A stretch of DNA of 64,000 nucleotides from Solirubrobacter pauli (lineage in GTDB: Bacteria; Actinomycetota; Thermoleophilia; Solirubrobacterales; Solirubrobacteraceae), in NCBI RefSeq assembly GCF_003633755.1, contig NZ_RBIL01000001.1, positions 3,891,426 through 3,955,425 on the forward strand, in the 5' to 3' direction. Under the pieces are notes generated by a model that saw nothing but the letters and a program-made list of their open reading frames with translations, searched no databases and had not been told where the DNA came from. This document shows, piece after piece, positions 18,372 to 27,920 of this stretch. Position 1 is the stretch's first letter; each line of letters starts with the position of its first letter. A program made the position numbers and the translations under genes.

Positions 18372-19289
18372 GTGATCGCCGACGCGTGGAGAGCATTCGC
18401 CGAGAAACCCGTCGAGGACTTCGAGGCGCCGGCCCCGGCGCTCGAGCTGGCGACGGTGCTCGAACGCCACCACACGGACATGGACGCCGCCGCGCGCGCC
18501 GCGGCGCAGGGACGCGAGCGCGGGTTGCACGGCCTTGCGGAAGTCGCGGTGTTGGCCGTCGACCTCGAGAACCTGCTCGAGCGCAGCGGAGGTGCGTGGA
18601 GCGCCGCGCTGCGGGTGTTGAAAGACCAGATGCTCGCGGACATCGCCGCCGCAGGCCTGGAGATCGTGCGGCTGCGGGGCCTGCCCGCGCGTGCGACGGT
18701 CGACCTGGTCGACGTCGAGAGCTGGCGCTACGACGACGCGTACGCGGAAGCGGTCGTCGTGGAGGAGCTGGCGGTGGCGGTTCGTCATCTCGGACGACCG
18801 TTGCGGCGCGGTCGCGTCGTGATGGGAGCGCCCCAGAGCGGGGGTCCGCGGACGACGGACGACGGCCGTGCGCGAGCCTCACGGAGCGCGGCCGCGGAGG
18901 CGCACCCGCAGCGGCCGGTCGCGACCGTGCCGGGCAGCATCCTGTGCCCGGTCACGAGCTGCCGGCATCCGAACGCCCCGGACGCCGACGTGTGCGCGGC
19001 GTGCCTCACCCAGCTGGTCGTGTACCGTCGCTTCTCCCAGTTCCCCCAGGTGCTGTTCAACCGCGGTCTCCAGGCGGCCCGGTCGAGCGATCCGACGGGT
19101 GCTCGCGATCAGTTCGCGGCGGCTCTCGCCTGGGCTCCCGAGGACACGGAAGTCCGCAACGCCTACGCGCTCGCCTGCTTCGAGGCCGACGACGAGCCCG
19201 CGGCGCGTCGAGCGTGGGAAGAGGTGCTCGAGCGGATGCCGACCGACGCGCGCGCCCTCGCCGGGCTGAGCCGGCTGTCGAAGCGTTGA
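18372..19289 (+). CDS. GrpE-like protein fused to zinc ribbon and TPR domain
   Basis: 305 aa from GTG. Residues about 50-160 resemble GrpE: a helical part (AVDLENLLERSGGAWSAALRVLK), then the small beta domain (GLEIVRLRGLPARATVDLVD, AVVVEELAVAVRHLGRPLRRG), comparable to the Glu-Glu and GRVLRPA positions of GrpE. A four-Cys ribbon follows (CPVTSC...CAAC) and the C-terminus is a tetratricopeptide-like repeat (ALAWAPEDTEVRNAYALACF, RMPTDARALAGLSRLSKR). GrpE exchanges nucleotide on DnaK; the fusion suggests a dedicated adaptor that targets a chaperone to an island component. Starts at ATG 18480 or GTG 18460 are alternatives. Confidence 0.7.
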   Translation: MIADAWRAFAEKPVEDFEAPAPALELATVLERHHTDMDAAARAAAQGRERGLHGLAEVAVLAVDLENLLERSGGAWSAALRVLKDQMLADIAAAGLEIVRLRGLPARATVDLVDVESWRYDDAYAEAVVVEELAVAVRHLGRPLRRGRVVMGAPQSGGPRTTDDGRARASRSAAAEAHPQRPVATVPGSILCPVTSCRHPNAPDADVCAACLTQLVVYRRFSQFPQVLFNRGLQAARSSDPTGARDQFAAALAWAPEDTEVRNAYALACFEADDEPAARRAWEEVLERMPTDARALAGLSRLSKR

Positions 19290-19387
19290 CGCGCGCCACA
19301 TAGCCACACGTATAGGAACTCTTGACCTGATGGACATGGCTCTGATTGGGTTGTCGCGGCCGCTCGGTCGGCGGTCCTCCACCTTCA

Positions 19388-22300
19388 ATGCCCGAGGTCG
19401 ACTACAGCATCCTGGGTCCGCTGGCCGTCCGGCTGGAGCCCGACGCGGTCGCGGTCGAGCTGCGCGAGACGCATCGCATGCTGCTTGGTCGCTTCCTGCT
19501 CGCCCCGGGGACGGTCCTGTCGGCAAGCACGCTCGCCGACGACGTCTGGGGTGAGGACCGTGAGCTCAAGCGCCGCTCGAACAGCGTGCAGGTCGCCATC
19601 GGACAGCTGCGTCAGAGGCTCAACGACTCGGGGCCCGCCTGGCGGGTGATCAACACGGTCGGCGCCGGGTATCGCCTCGTGGTCAACGACGCGATGCGGC
19701 TCGACGCCGAGCGCTTTCGGGCACTCGCAGGACGAGGCAAGGCGCTGTCGGAGTCGCAGCCGCGCGTCGCCCGGGCGATGCTCCAGGAGGCCTTGGCGTG
19801 TTGGCGTGGCCCGGTCCTGGGCGACCACGGCCGGCTGCACTGGGCGATCGGCCACGCGACCGAGCTCGAGATCCTGCGCAACCGCGCCGAGACCGACTTC
19901 AACGACGTGCGGCTCCTCCTGCACGAGTACGACGGGCTCGAAAGCACGTTGCGCCGGCAGATCCACGAGCACCCGGCGGATGAGCGCCGGCGGGCGCAGC
20001 TCATTCGCGCGCTCGACGGCGCCGGCCGTACCGCGGAGGCCGGCCTCGCATACCGGGATGCGGTGCGCGACCTCGGTGCGCTGGGTGCTGAGCTGCGACG
20101 GCTCGGCGAGCGGATCGGCCGTGGGCAGCGTGCCGACGACACGCGGATCTCCACCGTCGTGCACGCGCCGTTCGACGGTGCCCTGCTCTGCGCCAGGCTC
20201 GGCCCGACGCGCGATCCGGCCGGGCCTCGCCTCGGCACGACGGCGCTCCTCGTGGACCGCTGGGGCGGTGCGGCCCACGTGGTCGGTGACGACGAGCTCG
20301 TCGCGTGGTTCGAGGACCCGGGCGCGGCCATCCACGCCGCCGACGCGCTGGTCGCCGATGAGCGGCTGCGGCCCGCGATCGCTGTGCACGCCGGTCCATT
20401 GGTGCGGTTGGGCGATCTGATCGCCGGCGCCGGCCCGTCCCGCGCGCGTCTCCTCGCGGAGGCCGCCCATCCGGGACAGGTGCTCGTGTCCGAGGAAGCG
20501 CGGGCGCGGTGCAAGACCGGGCGGCCGCTGCGGAACCTCGGAGCGCAACGGTTCGCCGACCTTCTCCCGGGCGAGCCACTCTACGAGTTCGGCGGTGCAC
20601 AGAGCGAGCCCTTCCCGGCGCCTGAGACCCTCGACGTCGGGTTGCACAACCTGCCGGTCCAGCAGACGACGTTCGTCGGCCGTCGGCGCGCGCTGACCGA
20701 CATCTCGCGGCTCCTGTCCCTCGGGCAGCTTGTGACCGTCCTCGGGGCGGGCGGATGCGGGAAGACGCGCCTCGCGCTGCAGGTGGCCGCGAACCGGTTG
20801 CCCTTCTTCCATGACGGTGCGTGGTTCGTCGAGCTCGGGCAGCTCGAGACCGGCGCGGACGTCGAGACGCTCGCGATCGCCGCAGGCGGGCAACTCGGCG
20901 TTCGCCCGCTGCCTGACGAGCTTGCCTCCTCCGCGCTCGTCCGGCATCTCTCCGACCGTGCCCTGCTGCTGGTGCTCGACAACTGCGAGCACGCGCTGGC
21001 CGGCTGCGTCGAGCTCGTGTCGCAGATCCGGAGGTCCTGCCCCCGTGTCTGCGTCCTCGCGACCAGCCGTCAGCCTCTGCGGCTCGCGGGCGAGCGCGTC
21101 GTCGAGCTGCCCGCCATGGACCTCACGCACGCGAGTCCGGACGCGCTTCCCGAGGCCGTTCAGCTGCTGCTCGAGCGGTCCGGTCCGCTCGCCGGCGACG
21201 CGCGCGCGACCGTGCACGCCGCGACCCGGATCTGTCGGGCCGTCGAGGGCTCGCCGCTCGGCATCGAGCTCGCCGCCGGGCTCGTGGCCACGCGTGGGCT
21301 CGTGAACGTCGCCGATGACCTCGACACGCAGGTGCTCGGAGATCGGGTGCCGGACTTCTCCGATCCTGCACGCCCGCCGCGCCAGCGGACGATCGAAGCC
21401 ACGATCCGTTGGAGTCACGAGTTGCTCGACGCGCGCGCGAGACGTGTGCTGCATCGGCTCGCGGTGTTTCGAGGCTCGTTCGCGCTCGCCGAGGCGCAGG
21501 CGGTCGCCGGCGGCGACGACGAGGTCGGGCACGTGTTCGACGCGCTGATCGAGCGGTCGATGCTGACCGCCGAGCGGGCGGTCGCCGGTGAGCCGCGCAT
21601 GCGCCTCGGCCAACCCATCCGCGCGTTCGCGCTGGCTCGAGCCACCGACGACGAAGTCGAGCGCGTGCGTCGCCGACATGCCGAGGCGTTCCGAGACCTG
21701 GTCACGCGGATCGCGCCACGGCTGTTCGGCCCGGACGAGCAGATCGCGCTCGAGCGTCTCGAAGCGGATCACGACAACTTCCGCGCGGCGCTCGCGTGGA
21801 TGATCGAGGACGGGGATGTCGACGGCGCCCTGACCCTCGTCGGTGGGCTCTGGTGGCTGTGGTTCTCCCATGGCCACTTCGAGGAAGGCGCGGGGTGGAC
21901 GCAACAGGTCCTGGCGATGGATGAGCGCCCGTCGCAGCGGCGGGTACGCGCGCTGCGCGCCGGCTCGCACCTGTCCTGGTGGCGCGGTGACTACGCGCAG
22001 ACCCGGGCGTACAACCACGCGCTCGAAGCCTGTGCCCGAGAGCTGGGGGACGAGTGGGGCCTCGCCTGGGCGGCGCTCGGCGTCGGCGCCGCCCAGATGT
22101 TCCCGGACCCGGAGGGCTCGCTACCCCGGTTCGAGGAGAGCCGGAGCCGCTTCCAACGTCTTGGACGTGACTGGGAGGCGGCGTACGCGCAACAGCTCGT
22201 CGCCGCGTCGCATTGGTTCCGCGGCGACGAGAGAGCCGCCGGGCGCGCGTACCTCCAAGCCGCGGACGAGTTCGAGCGGCTCGAGCACGGCTCCGTCCTC

Positions 22301-22810
22301 GCCTCGGTGCGTCGCGGCGCCGGCCTGATGGCCGCGCGTTGCGGGCAGCTCGGCCGCGGCGAGGCGCTCTGCGAGGCCGCGCTGCGGTTCACGGACGCGA
22401 TCGGCGACCGGGCGGGCAGTGCCCAGGCGTTGAACTTCCTCGCCGCGATCAGTCGCGGCGCGGGCGAGTTCACGAGTGCGCTCGAGCGGTACGCGGAGGC
22501 GCTCAAGCACGCCCGTGAAGTCGGCGAGCTGTGGGCGACGTGCTCGGCGCTGGACGGCATCGCCGGCGCCGCCCAGCGGCGCGAAGAGAACGAGCTCGCC
22601 GCACGTCTGCTCGCCTGCTCGGGACGGCTGGCCGAACGCTCGGGCTATCGGCCTTCGGTGGCTGATCGCCAGCTCCGCGAGCAAGACCTGGCGCGAGTGC
22701 GGGAGGCCCTCGACAGCCGCGACTTCGACCGAGCGCTGGCCGAGGGCGAGCTGATGAGCGTGGGTGAGGCCGTCGCATCCGCCTTGGCGTTCGCCGAACG
22801 CGCCGTCTGA
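19388..22810 (+). CDS. Large SARP-family regulator (wHTH-BTAD-cyclase-like-NB-ARC-TPR)
   Basis: 1140 aa. Residues 1-95 form an OmpR-like winged helix (LADDVWGEDRE, NSVQVAIGQLRQRL, VGAGYRLVV); about 100-245 is the bacterial transcriptional activation domain; about 257-400 resembles a nucleotide-cyclase homology domain (AWFEDPGAAIHAADAL, AVHAGPLVRLGDLIAG, GQVLVSEEARARC) without an obvious catalytic set; about 417-750 is an NB-ARC STAND ATPase with Walker A GAGGCGKT and Walker B LLLVLDNCEHAL; the rest is TPR-like. This is the AfsR/GutR-like layout of pathway-specific activators that bind 11-bp-spaced direct repeats. Such repeats occur at five places in the same island, so it is the likely master regulator. 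I see none before its own start. Confidence 0.88.
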   Translation: MPEVDYSILGPLAVRLEPDAVAVELRETHRMLLGRFLLAPGTVLSASTLADDVWGEDRELKRRSNSVQVAIGQLRQRLNDSGPAWRVINTVGAGYRLVVNDAMRLDAERFRALAGRGKALSESQPRVARAMLQEALACWRGPVLGDHGRLHWAIGHATELEILRNRAETDFNDVRLLLHEYDGLESTLRRQIHEHPADERRRAQLIRALDGAGRTAEAGLAYRDAVRDLGALGAELRRLGERIGRGQRADDTRISTVVHAPFDGALLCARLGPTRDPAGPRLGTTALLVDRWGGAAHVVGDDELVAWFEDPGAAIHAADALVADERLRPAIAVHAGPLVRLGDLIAGAGPSRARLLAEAAHPGQVLVSEEARARCKTGRPLRNLGAQRFADLLPGEPLYEFGGAQSEPFPAPETLDVGLHNLPVQQTTFVGRRRALTDISRLLSLGQLVTVLGAGGCGKTRLALQVAANRLPFFHDGAWFVELGQLETGADVETLAIAAGGQLGVRPLPDELASSALVRHLSDRALLLVLDNCEHALAGCVELVSQIRRSCPRVCVLATSRQPLRLAGERVVELPAMDLTHASPDALPEAVQLLLERSGPLAGDARATVHAATRICRAVEGSPLGIELAAGLVATRGLVNVADDLDTQVLGDRVPDFSDPARPPRQRTIEATIRWSHELLDARARRVLHRLAVFRGSFALAEAQAVAGGDDEVGHVFDALIERSMLTAERAVAGEPRMRLGQPIRAFALARATDDEVERVRRRHAEAFRDLVTRIAPRLFGPDEQIALERLEADHDNFRAALAWMIEDGDVDGALTLVGGLWWLWFSHGHFEEGAGWTQQVLAMDERPSQRRVRALRAGSHLSWWRGDYAQTRAYNHALEACARELGDEWGLAWAALGVGAAQMFPDPEGSLPRFEESRSRFQRLGRDWEAAYAQQLVAASHWFRGDERAAGRAYLQAADEFERLEHGSVLASVRRGAGLMAARCGQLGRGEALCEAALRFTDAIGDRAGSAQALNFLAAISRGAGEFTSALERYAEALKHAREVGELWATCSALDGIAGAAQRREENELAARLLACSGRLAERSGYRPSVADRQLREQDLARVREALDSRDFDRALAEGELMSVGEAVASALAFAERAV

Positions 22811-22818
22811 GCGCGGCG

Positions 22819-22847
22819 TCAGCGGTTCTTCAGCGTCGCCCTGTGGA
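22819..22847 (+). promoter_or_regulatory. SARP-type direct-repeat site 3
   Basis: TCAGCGG-ttct-TCAGCGT-cgcc-CTGTGGA, period 11 bp, followed by a small palindrome GTGGAG-TG-CTCCAC at 22843-22856. It lies 35 bp before the 41-aa gene that opens the FtsK operon. Confidence 0.65.
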
Positions 22848-22881
22848 GTGCTCCACGCACGGCAACCCCAAGGAGGGTCGG

Positions 22882-23007
22882 ATGGAGTACAACCCGGAGA
22901 AGACCAACGCCAACACGAGCGGCAACCTGCCGCCGAAGGACAAACCGGTCGACCCGAAGATCGCGAAGGGCCTCGGCAGCACGGCGCTCGGCGGCGGCAA
23001 GAAGTGA
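22882..23007 (+). CDS. 41-aa island protein, first gene of the FtsK operon
   Basis: A short gene with an excellent AGGAGGG ribosome site 5 nt before the ATG. The protein is hydrophilic and Lys/Asn/Pro/Gly-rich (MEYNPEKTNANTSGNLPPKD at the N-terminus, ending LGSTALGGGKK) and has no membrane segment. It might be a small substrate, a modified peptide or a structural peptide of the system. The site, the SARP-type repeats just upstream and the coding run up to the next gene all favour its being real. Confidence 0.65.
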   Translation: MEYNPEKTNANTSGNLPPKDKPVDPKIAKGLGSTALGGGKK

Positions 23008-23074
23008 ACGTGACGCTGTGGCCGGGGGGCGCGTTCCCCCCGGCCCGGCGGCGATCCCGCCGATCGGTCTGACC

Positions 23075-23920
23075 ATGGGGTTCTTCTCGCGCGGCCCCGC
23101 GCGTCGCCCGCCGTACCTGTCCGCGACGCCGGCTGATCTGCGCCGGCTCGGCGAGCTGGCGTTCGGCGGGGAGAGCCCGTACCCGCCCGGCGTCAACGCC
23201 TTCCCGCCGGGTGAGCTGGATGGCTACGCGATGCACTTCCTCAAGGTCGCCGGATATCCGCCGATGGACTCGCCGCAGGGCCGCCAGGCGCAAGGCCAGT
23301 TCCTCGACGAGCTCGAGGCGGCCGCCGCGTCGGCCGGGGCGTGGGCCTACGTCGGCGCGATCTTCGTCGGCTGGAACGCGCTCACCGGGTCGTTCCTGGA
23401 AGACCCGCGCTACCGGCGCGTGGCCGATCGTGGCCTCGACACGCTGCGACGTGACGGCGTCTCCTACACGGCGATCCCGCCGTTCGCGCTCGACTGCTGG
23501 ACGCAGGCCCACGGCTACGAGGGCAGCCACCCGGCCGGCTGGCCGACCGCGCTGGCCGACCTGCCGATCCCGAACGAGGACGAAGCGCCGCCGGTGAAGG
23601 ACCTGGCGGACGGCGAAGCGCGCCGCCTCGCCCAGGCACCGGCCGCCCCCGCGAACTCGATCTACGCGGAACGCCGGCCCGACGGCACCGTGCAGGCGGT
23701 GGTCGAGGGCGTCGACCCGGACACCGGTGTGCTTCGCCGCTGGGACTGGGACGGGCTCAGCGCCCCGAGCTATCCCGCGTTCCTACGGGAGCTCGGCGAG
23801 CGTCTCGTCACGCACTCGTACTGGGCGCACGACGACCTGATCCCGTACTTCCCGTGCCGGCGTCGCTCGCGCGACCAGATGCGCGTCGAGGCCGGCGCGT
23901 TCCAGGCCGGAGCCCGGTAG
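23075..23920 (+). CDS. Unknown island protein with PYFP.RR C-terminal domain
   Basis: 281 aa from the ATG at 23075; the earlier in-frame start at 23018 adds only low-complexity residues. The N-terminus MGFFSRGPARRPPYL resembles MGWFSKGPKP of the protein segment starting at 32369. The middle is helical with conserved Trp/Tyr (YVGAIFVGWNALTG). The C-terminal 75 residues (NSIYAERRPDGTVQAVVEG, LRELGERLVTHSYWAHDDL, IPYFPCRRR) are homologous to the C-terminus of the protein at 29674-30318. The stop lies 3 bp before the ATPase gene. No known family recognised. Confidence 0.7.
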   Translation: MGFFSRGPARRPPYLSATPADLRRLGELAFGGESPYPPGVNAFPPGELDGYAMHFLKVAGYPPMDSPQGRQAQGQFLDELEAAAASAGAWAYVGAIFVGWNALTGSFLEDPRYRRVADRGLDTLRRDGVSYTAIPPFALDCWTQAHGYEGSHPAGWPTALADLPIPNEDEAPPVKDLADGEARRLAQAPAAPANSIYAERRPDGTVQAVVEGVDPDTGVLRRWDWDGLSAPSYPAFLRELGERLVTHSYWAHDDLIPYFPCRRRSRDQMRVEAGAFQAGAR

Positions 23921-23923
23921 CGC

Positions 23924-26900
23924 GTGTCCCGGCCGGTCGAGCACGCGGAGGTCGGCGGTGCCGCGGACCAGCTGATGCGTCGCGTCCTCAATGAGGTCGA
24001 CGGGCTCCGCGCCCGGGTGCTGCGCGACGCGGACGACATCCGCAAGCTCCGCGACGACGTGCGCACCGCCCTGATCGAGGTCGAGCAGCGTGCTCGCGAG
24101 CACGTCGGCGCGTTCGTCCCGCGGGATCTCGGGGAGAGCATGCGTCGCGACCTCCAGCACGCGTTCGGCCGGGAGCTGCCGCGGCGCCGGCCGCCGCAGC
24201 CCCCGCCCACGACGTTCGACGAGGCACGCCAGGAATGGAACGGCCTCGTCGCCTTCGCGCAGGACGACGTCCGCGGCCTGATCGCCGCCAGACGCGCGTG
24301 GGACCAGAAGCTCGTCAAGCGCCGCAAGACGATGCCGACCGTCGGTGAAGCGCTCTGGACGGTGACCGTGCGGCTGTCGGAGATCCACGCCGCGCTGCCG
24401 GCCCTGCGCGAGAGGTACGTCACCGAGCGGCTCGACGCGAAGGCGGATCTGAACGGCGAGCTCAACGTGGAGATCGCCCGTCGCGCGCAGGTGATGGACG
24501 AGGTGTTCAGCGCTTCGCGGCGGGTGCTCGCCGAGGCCGAGCGAGCTGCGGGCCTGCCCGGCGCGGACTGGTCGGACCCGGGCTGGCGACAGGCGGCGCC
24601 GGCCGGCGCCCTCCAGCGCATGATCCGCGCGGGGGAGATCGACCCGCGGCTGCCGGCGTCCTCGGGCATCACGCGGCTTCCGCTCCTCCTCAGCCACCCG
24701 CTCACGTCGGGCGTCGCCATCGCGAGTGGCGTCGCGCGACGCCAGGAAGCGATCGATCTCGCGCGCTCGCTCGCGCTGCGGTCACTGGCCGCGACCCCAC
24801 CGGGCAAGCTGCGCTTCATCTTCGTCGACCCGGTCTCGCTCGGCCAGTCGGTCGCGGACTTCCGGCACCTCGCGGAGTACGACACCCGCCTGGTGGACAC
24901 GAAGACGTGGACCACCGAGCGGGAGATCGAGACCAAGGTGCATGAGCTCGCGGCCCATCTCGAGGTCGTCATCTCGACCTATCTGCGCGGGCAGTTCGAC
25001 TCGATCGAGGACTACAACCGCCAGGCCGGCGAGGTGGCCGAGCCCTACCGGGTGCTCGTCGTCCTCGACTACCCGACCGGCTTCTCGGCCGCGGCCGCGC
25101 GCCAGCTGCTGAGCCTGATCGAGAACGGCACCCGCTGCGGCGTGCACGTGATCCTCCAGCACGACCCTGAGCGCGGCTCGGTCGGCGAGGTGCCGCTCGC
25201 GCGCCTGACGCACTCCATGCAGCGCATCGACTTGACCACGACCGTGGGGCGGGTGATCCTGCCCGCCCCGATCGGCGAGGTCGCGGCGGATTTCGTGCCG
25301 GACGGGCTACCGCGGATGACGTTCACCGCGGACGGGCGTGCGGAGACGCCGACGGCGCAGCTCCTGCTCCGCGTCGGTGCCGAAGCGCGGCGGGCGCCGT
25401 CCGGGCCTGTGACGCTGCGCCAGGTGGTGCCGATCGTCAACCGGCTCGTCGCCACCGACCTGTCGTCGCAGGTCCCGGCGGTCCGGCCCGGCGCCCCGGA
25501 TCTCGATCCAGCGGACTCGGCGACGTGGTGGAACGCGACCACCGCGACCGGCGCGTGCGCGCCGATCGGACGGTCGGGCGCGCACGACATCGCCGCCCTC
25601 TACTTCTCCTCGACGGAGATCGCCGGCGGCGCGATCGTCGTCGGCCTGCCGCGAACCGGCAAGAGCACGGCGCTCCACGCCGCGATCGTCTCGTTGGCGA
25701 TGGTCTATCCACCGGAGGAGCTCGAGCTCTACCTCGTCGACAGCAAGCACGGTGTCGAGTTCAAGGTCTACGAGCACCTGCCGCACGCCCGTCTCGTGTC
25801 GATCAACAGCGAGCGCGAGTTCTCGGTCAACGTGCTCCAGAGCCTCGACGGCGAGATCCGCCGGCGCGCGGAGCTGATGAAGCGCGAGACCGCCGGCAAG
25901 GCGAACATCACGGAGTACCGGAGCACGACGGGCAAGGCGATGCCGCGGATCGTCCTGTTCATGGACGAGTTCCACGAGCTGTTCGAGGAGGACGATGCGC
26001 TCGGCCAGGCTGCGTTCCGGGCGTTCAGCAACATCGTCCGGCAAGGTCCGTTCGCGGGCGTCCATGTCGTCGTCTCGTCGCAGACGCTGTCGAGCATGCC
26101 GGCGATGGACCGGTCCACGCTCGCGCTGCTGCCGATGCGCGTCGCCTTCATGTGCAACGACGCCGACGCGGACCTCGTGATGGGCGACCTCAACCGCGAG
26201 GTCCGCGCGCTCACGCAGCAGGGCGAGGGCATCTTCAACCCCGCGCGCGGAGAGCCTTCGCACAACAAGCCGTTCCGTGGCCTGTACATCCCCTCCGACG
26301 AGCGCGGCCTGCTGCTCACCGAGATCGGGCAGAAGGCCGCGCGGGCCGGGATCACCCGCGTCCCGCGCGTGTTCGACGGCGATCGTCTCGCGCAGCGCCC
26401 TTCCGCGTGGCCTCAGGTCAGCGCCGGTCGGCCGGTGCTCGCCCTCGGCGAGCCGTTCGACCTGGATCCGTACGCCGGCATCGCGCTGCGCCGCGGCCGC
26501 GGCAGCAACGTGCTGCTCCTGGGCTCGGCCGCCGACGACGCCGACGCGGACCCGGCGGTCGCGGCCGCCCTGCAGTCGTGCGTGGCCGGAGCGAAGGTTA
26601 ACGGGATGGCGGTCCAAGTCATCGACTTCATCGGCGACACCGAACCTGCGGAAGGGCTCGACCTGCTGGAGCTGTGCGAGGCGCTCTCGGTGTCGTACCG
26701 GCGCGCATCCGGGTTCCTCGGCGAGCTGGAGGCGACGTTGGGGGAGGTGGAGACGCGGCGACGCGCTGAGGACTACCGCCGGCCCGGGCGGCTGCTCGTG
26801 CTCAACGGGATCCACCGGGCGTTCGACCTCGCTCCGGAGGACCCGTACGCCGACCCGGACGATCCACCCCGGCCCGGCACGCTGCTCGCACGCGTCGTGC

Positions 26901-27190
26901 GCGACGGTCCGGAGGTCGGCTGCCACACAGCCGTGCTGGTCGACAGCCTGGTGCAGTTCGAACGCAAGGCCGGTCGCGATCTGCTGTCCGAGTTCGAGTG
27001 GTGCGTCACCGGAAGCGACGCGACCGTGGCCGAGATCACGACCGTCACCGACGTCTACAACGCGCCGGCGGTCCGCTCGAGCCAGTTGTTGCTCGCCGAC
27101 CGCGCCGGCGGAAAGCAGCGCCGGATCCGTGCCTATCCGCGCCACACGATCAAGTCATTGCCCAGGTCTGACCACAGGAGCAGCACATGA
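23924..27190 (+). CDS. FtsK/SpoIIIE-type ATPase, EccC-like
   Basis: 1088 aa from GTG. The N-terminal 230 residues are helical and coiled-coil-like. The first ATPase-like domain (about 245-480) has no P-loop but keeps a Walker-B-like VLVVLDYP. The central domain is intact, with Walker A GLPRTGKST near residue 575 and Walker B RIVLFMDEFHELFE near 675, then VVVSSQTLSSM, the sensor region of FtsK motors. The third domain (about 860-1088) is degenerate (VLLLGSAADDADAD at the P-loop position). Three tandem FtsK-like domains resemble EccC of type VII secretion, but transmembrane helices, EccB/D/E and mycosin genes are absent. It overlaps the next gene by ATGA. Confidence 0.85.
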   Translation: MSRPVEHAEVGGAADQLMRRVLNEVDGLRARVLRDADDIRKLRDDVRTALIEVEQRAREHVGAFVPRDLGESMRRDLQHAFGRELPRRRPPQPPPTTFDEARQEWNGLVAFAQDDVRGLIAARRAWDQKLVKRRKTMPTVGEALWTVTVRLSEIHAALPALRERYVTERLDAKADLNGELNVEIARRAQVMDEVFSASRRVLAEAERAAGLPGADWSDPGWRQAAPAGALQRMIRAGEIDPRLPASSGITRLPLLLSHPLTSGVAIASGVARRQEAIDLARSLALRSLAATPPGKLRFIFVDPVSLGQSVADFRHLAEYDTRLVDTKTWTTEREIETKVHELAAHLEVVISTYLRGQFDSIEDYNRQAGEVAEPYRVLVVLDYPTGFSAAAARQLLSLIENGTRCGVHVILQHDPERGSVGEVPLARLTHSMQRIDLTTTVGRVILPAPIGEVAADFVPDGLPRMTFTADGRAETPTAQLLLRVGAEARRAPSGPVTLRQVVPIVNRLVATDLSSQVPAVRPGAPDLDPADSATWWNATTATGACAPIGRSGAHDIAALYFSSTEIAGGAIVVGLPRTGKSTALHAAIVSLAMVYPPEELELYLVDSKHGVEFKVYEHLPHARLVSINSEREFSVNVLQSLDGEIRRRAELMKRETAGKANITEYRSTTGKAMPRIVLFMDEFHELFEEDDALGQAAFRAFSNIVRQGPFAGVHVVVSSQTLSSMPAMDRSTLALLPMRVAFMCNDADADLVMGDLNREVRALTQQGEGIFNPARGEPSHNKPFRGLYIPSDERGLLLTEIGQKAARAGITRVPRVFDGDRLAQRPSAWPQVSAGRPVLALGEPFDLDPYAGIALRRGRGSNVLLLGSAADDADADPAVAAALQSCVAGAKVNGMAVQVIDFIGDTEPAEGLDLLELCEALSVSYRRASGFLGELEATLGEVETRRRAEDYRRPGRLLVLNGIHRAFDLAPEDPYADPDDPPRPGTLLARVVRDGPEVGCHTAVLVDSLVQFERKAGRDLLSEFEWCVTGSDATVAEITTVTDVYNAPAVRSSQLLLADRAGGKQRRIRAYPRHTIKSLPRSDHRSST

Positions 27191-27462
27191 GCGACGCCGT
27201 CGTCGCCGACCCGGACGACGTCAAGCGACTCGCGCGCGAGCTCGAGACGTACCGGTCGAAGATCCAGGACGCGAGCAAGCAGGCGCAGAACGCGATCAAC
27301 CGAGCGAACTGGAAGGATCGCCAGAAGCAGCAGTTCGAGGACAAGTTCCGCGACTTCCAGCGCCAGACGGACCGCTTCGTCGACGCGCAGGTCAAGGACT
27401 TCGTCAAGCAGCTGAACGCGCTGGCGCACGACCTCGAGAAGGCACGGAGCCACCGGTTCTGA
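27187..27462 (+). CDS. WXG100-like small coiled-coil protein
   Basis: 91 aa, almost entirely helical and charged. The centre reads NRANWKDRQKQQFEDKFRDF, a Trp in a turn between two helices followed by spaced Phe residues, as in WXG100/EsxA-like proteins, with WKD in place of WxG. The start overlaps the stop of the FtsK-like ATPase gene (ATGA), the gene pairing expected for an ESX-type substrate and its motor. No C-terminal YxxxD/E secretion signal is evident. Assignment to the WXG100 superfamily is by fold and context. Confidence 0.7.
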   Translation: MSDAVVADPDDVKRLARELETYRSKIQDASKQAQNAINRANWKDRQKQQFEDKFRDFQRQTDRFVDAQVKDFVKQLNALAHDLEKARSHRF

Positions 27463-27920
27463 TGGCGGCTCCCGTCGATGCTCGCGTCAGCGCCGTGCGC
27501 ACCTTGGCGGACGGTTTGACGACCTACCAGCGCGGGTTCCAGGCCGCGATCGCGTCCGCACGCTCGGACATGACCCGTGCGGTCGCCGATTTCCAGGTGG
27601 CGACGGCACGGAGCCAGGCCTCGTTCGACCGCGCGGCCCGCGAAGCCGCGGCGCGAGAAGCTGAGCTGGCTCGCTGCACCGAGCGCTGCGAGGACCTGGC
27701 ACGCGCCCACGCGCGGGCGGTCGTGCACCGTGACGAGTGCCGCCGGCACCGGGATCGGCACAAGCAGGCGCTCGCGAAGGTCGAACGGGCGGCGGAGGAT
27801 CTGTTGGCGACGATCCAGGCCGTCGAGGGCGCGGCCGGCCAGACGATCCCGCGCGGGCGCAAGCACATCCAGGAGTACGCGACGATCCTCGATCAGTACC
27901 TGCAGCGGAGCGCGTCATGA
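27462..27920 (+). CDS. Coiled-coil island protein
   Basis: 152 aa beginning one base inside the previous stop. It is a long alpha-helical protein with heptad-like Ala/Arg/Glu content (AAREAAAREAELARCTERCE) and two Cys in the central helix, ending in AAGQTIPRGRKHIQEYATIL. It could be a structural partner or chaperone of the WXG100-like protein. No family recognised. The coupling on both sides makes it an obligate member of the operon. Confidence 0.7.
   Translation: MAAPVDARVSAVRTLADGLTTYQRGFQAAIASARSDMTRAVADFQVATARSQASFDRAAREAAAREAELARCTERCEDLARAHARAVVHRDECRRHRDRHKQALAKVERAAEDLLATIQAVEGAAGQTIPRGRKHIQEYATILDQYLQRSAS

Noticed and set aside
22843-22856. Small palindrome GTGGAG-TG-CTCCAC as an independent operator
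   Set aside because: It overlaps the third heptamer of the SARP-type site and is not found at the other four sites, so it may be chance.
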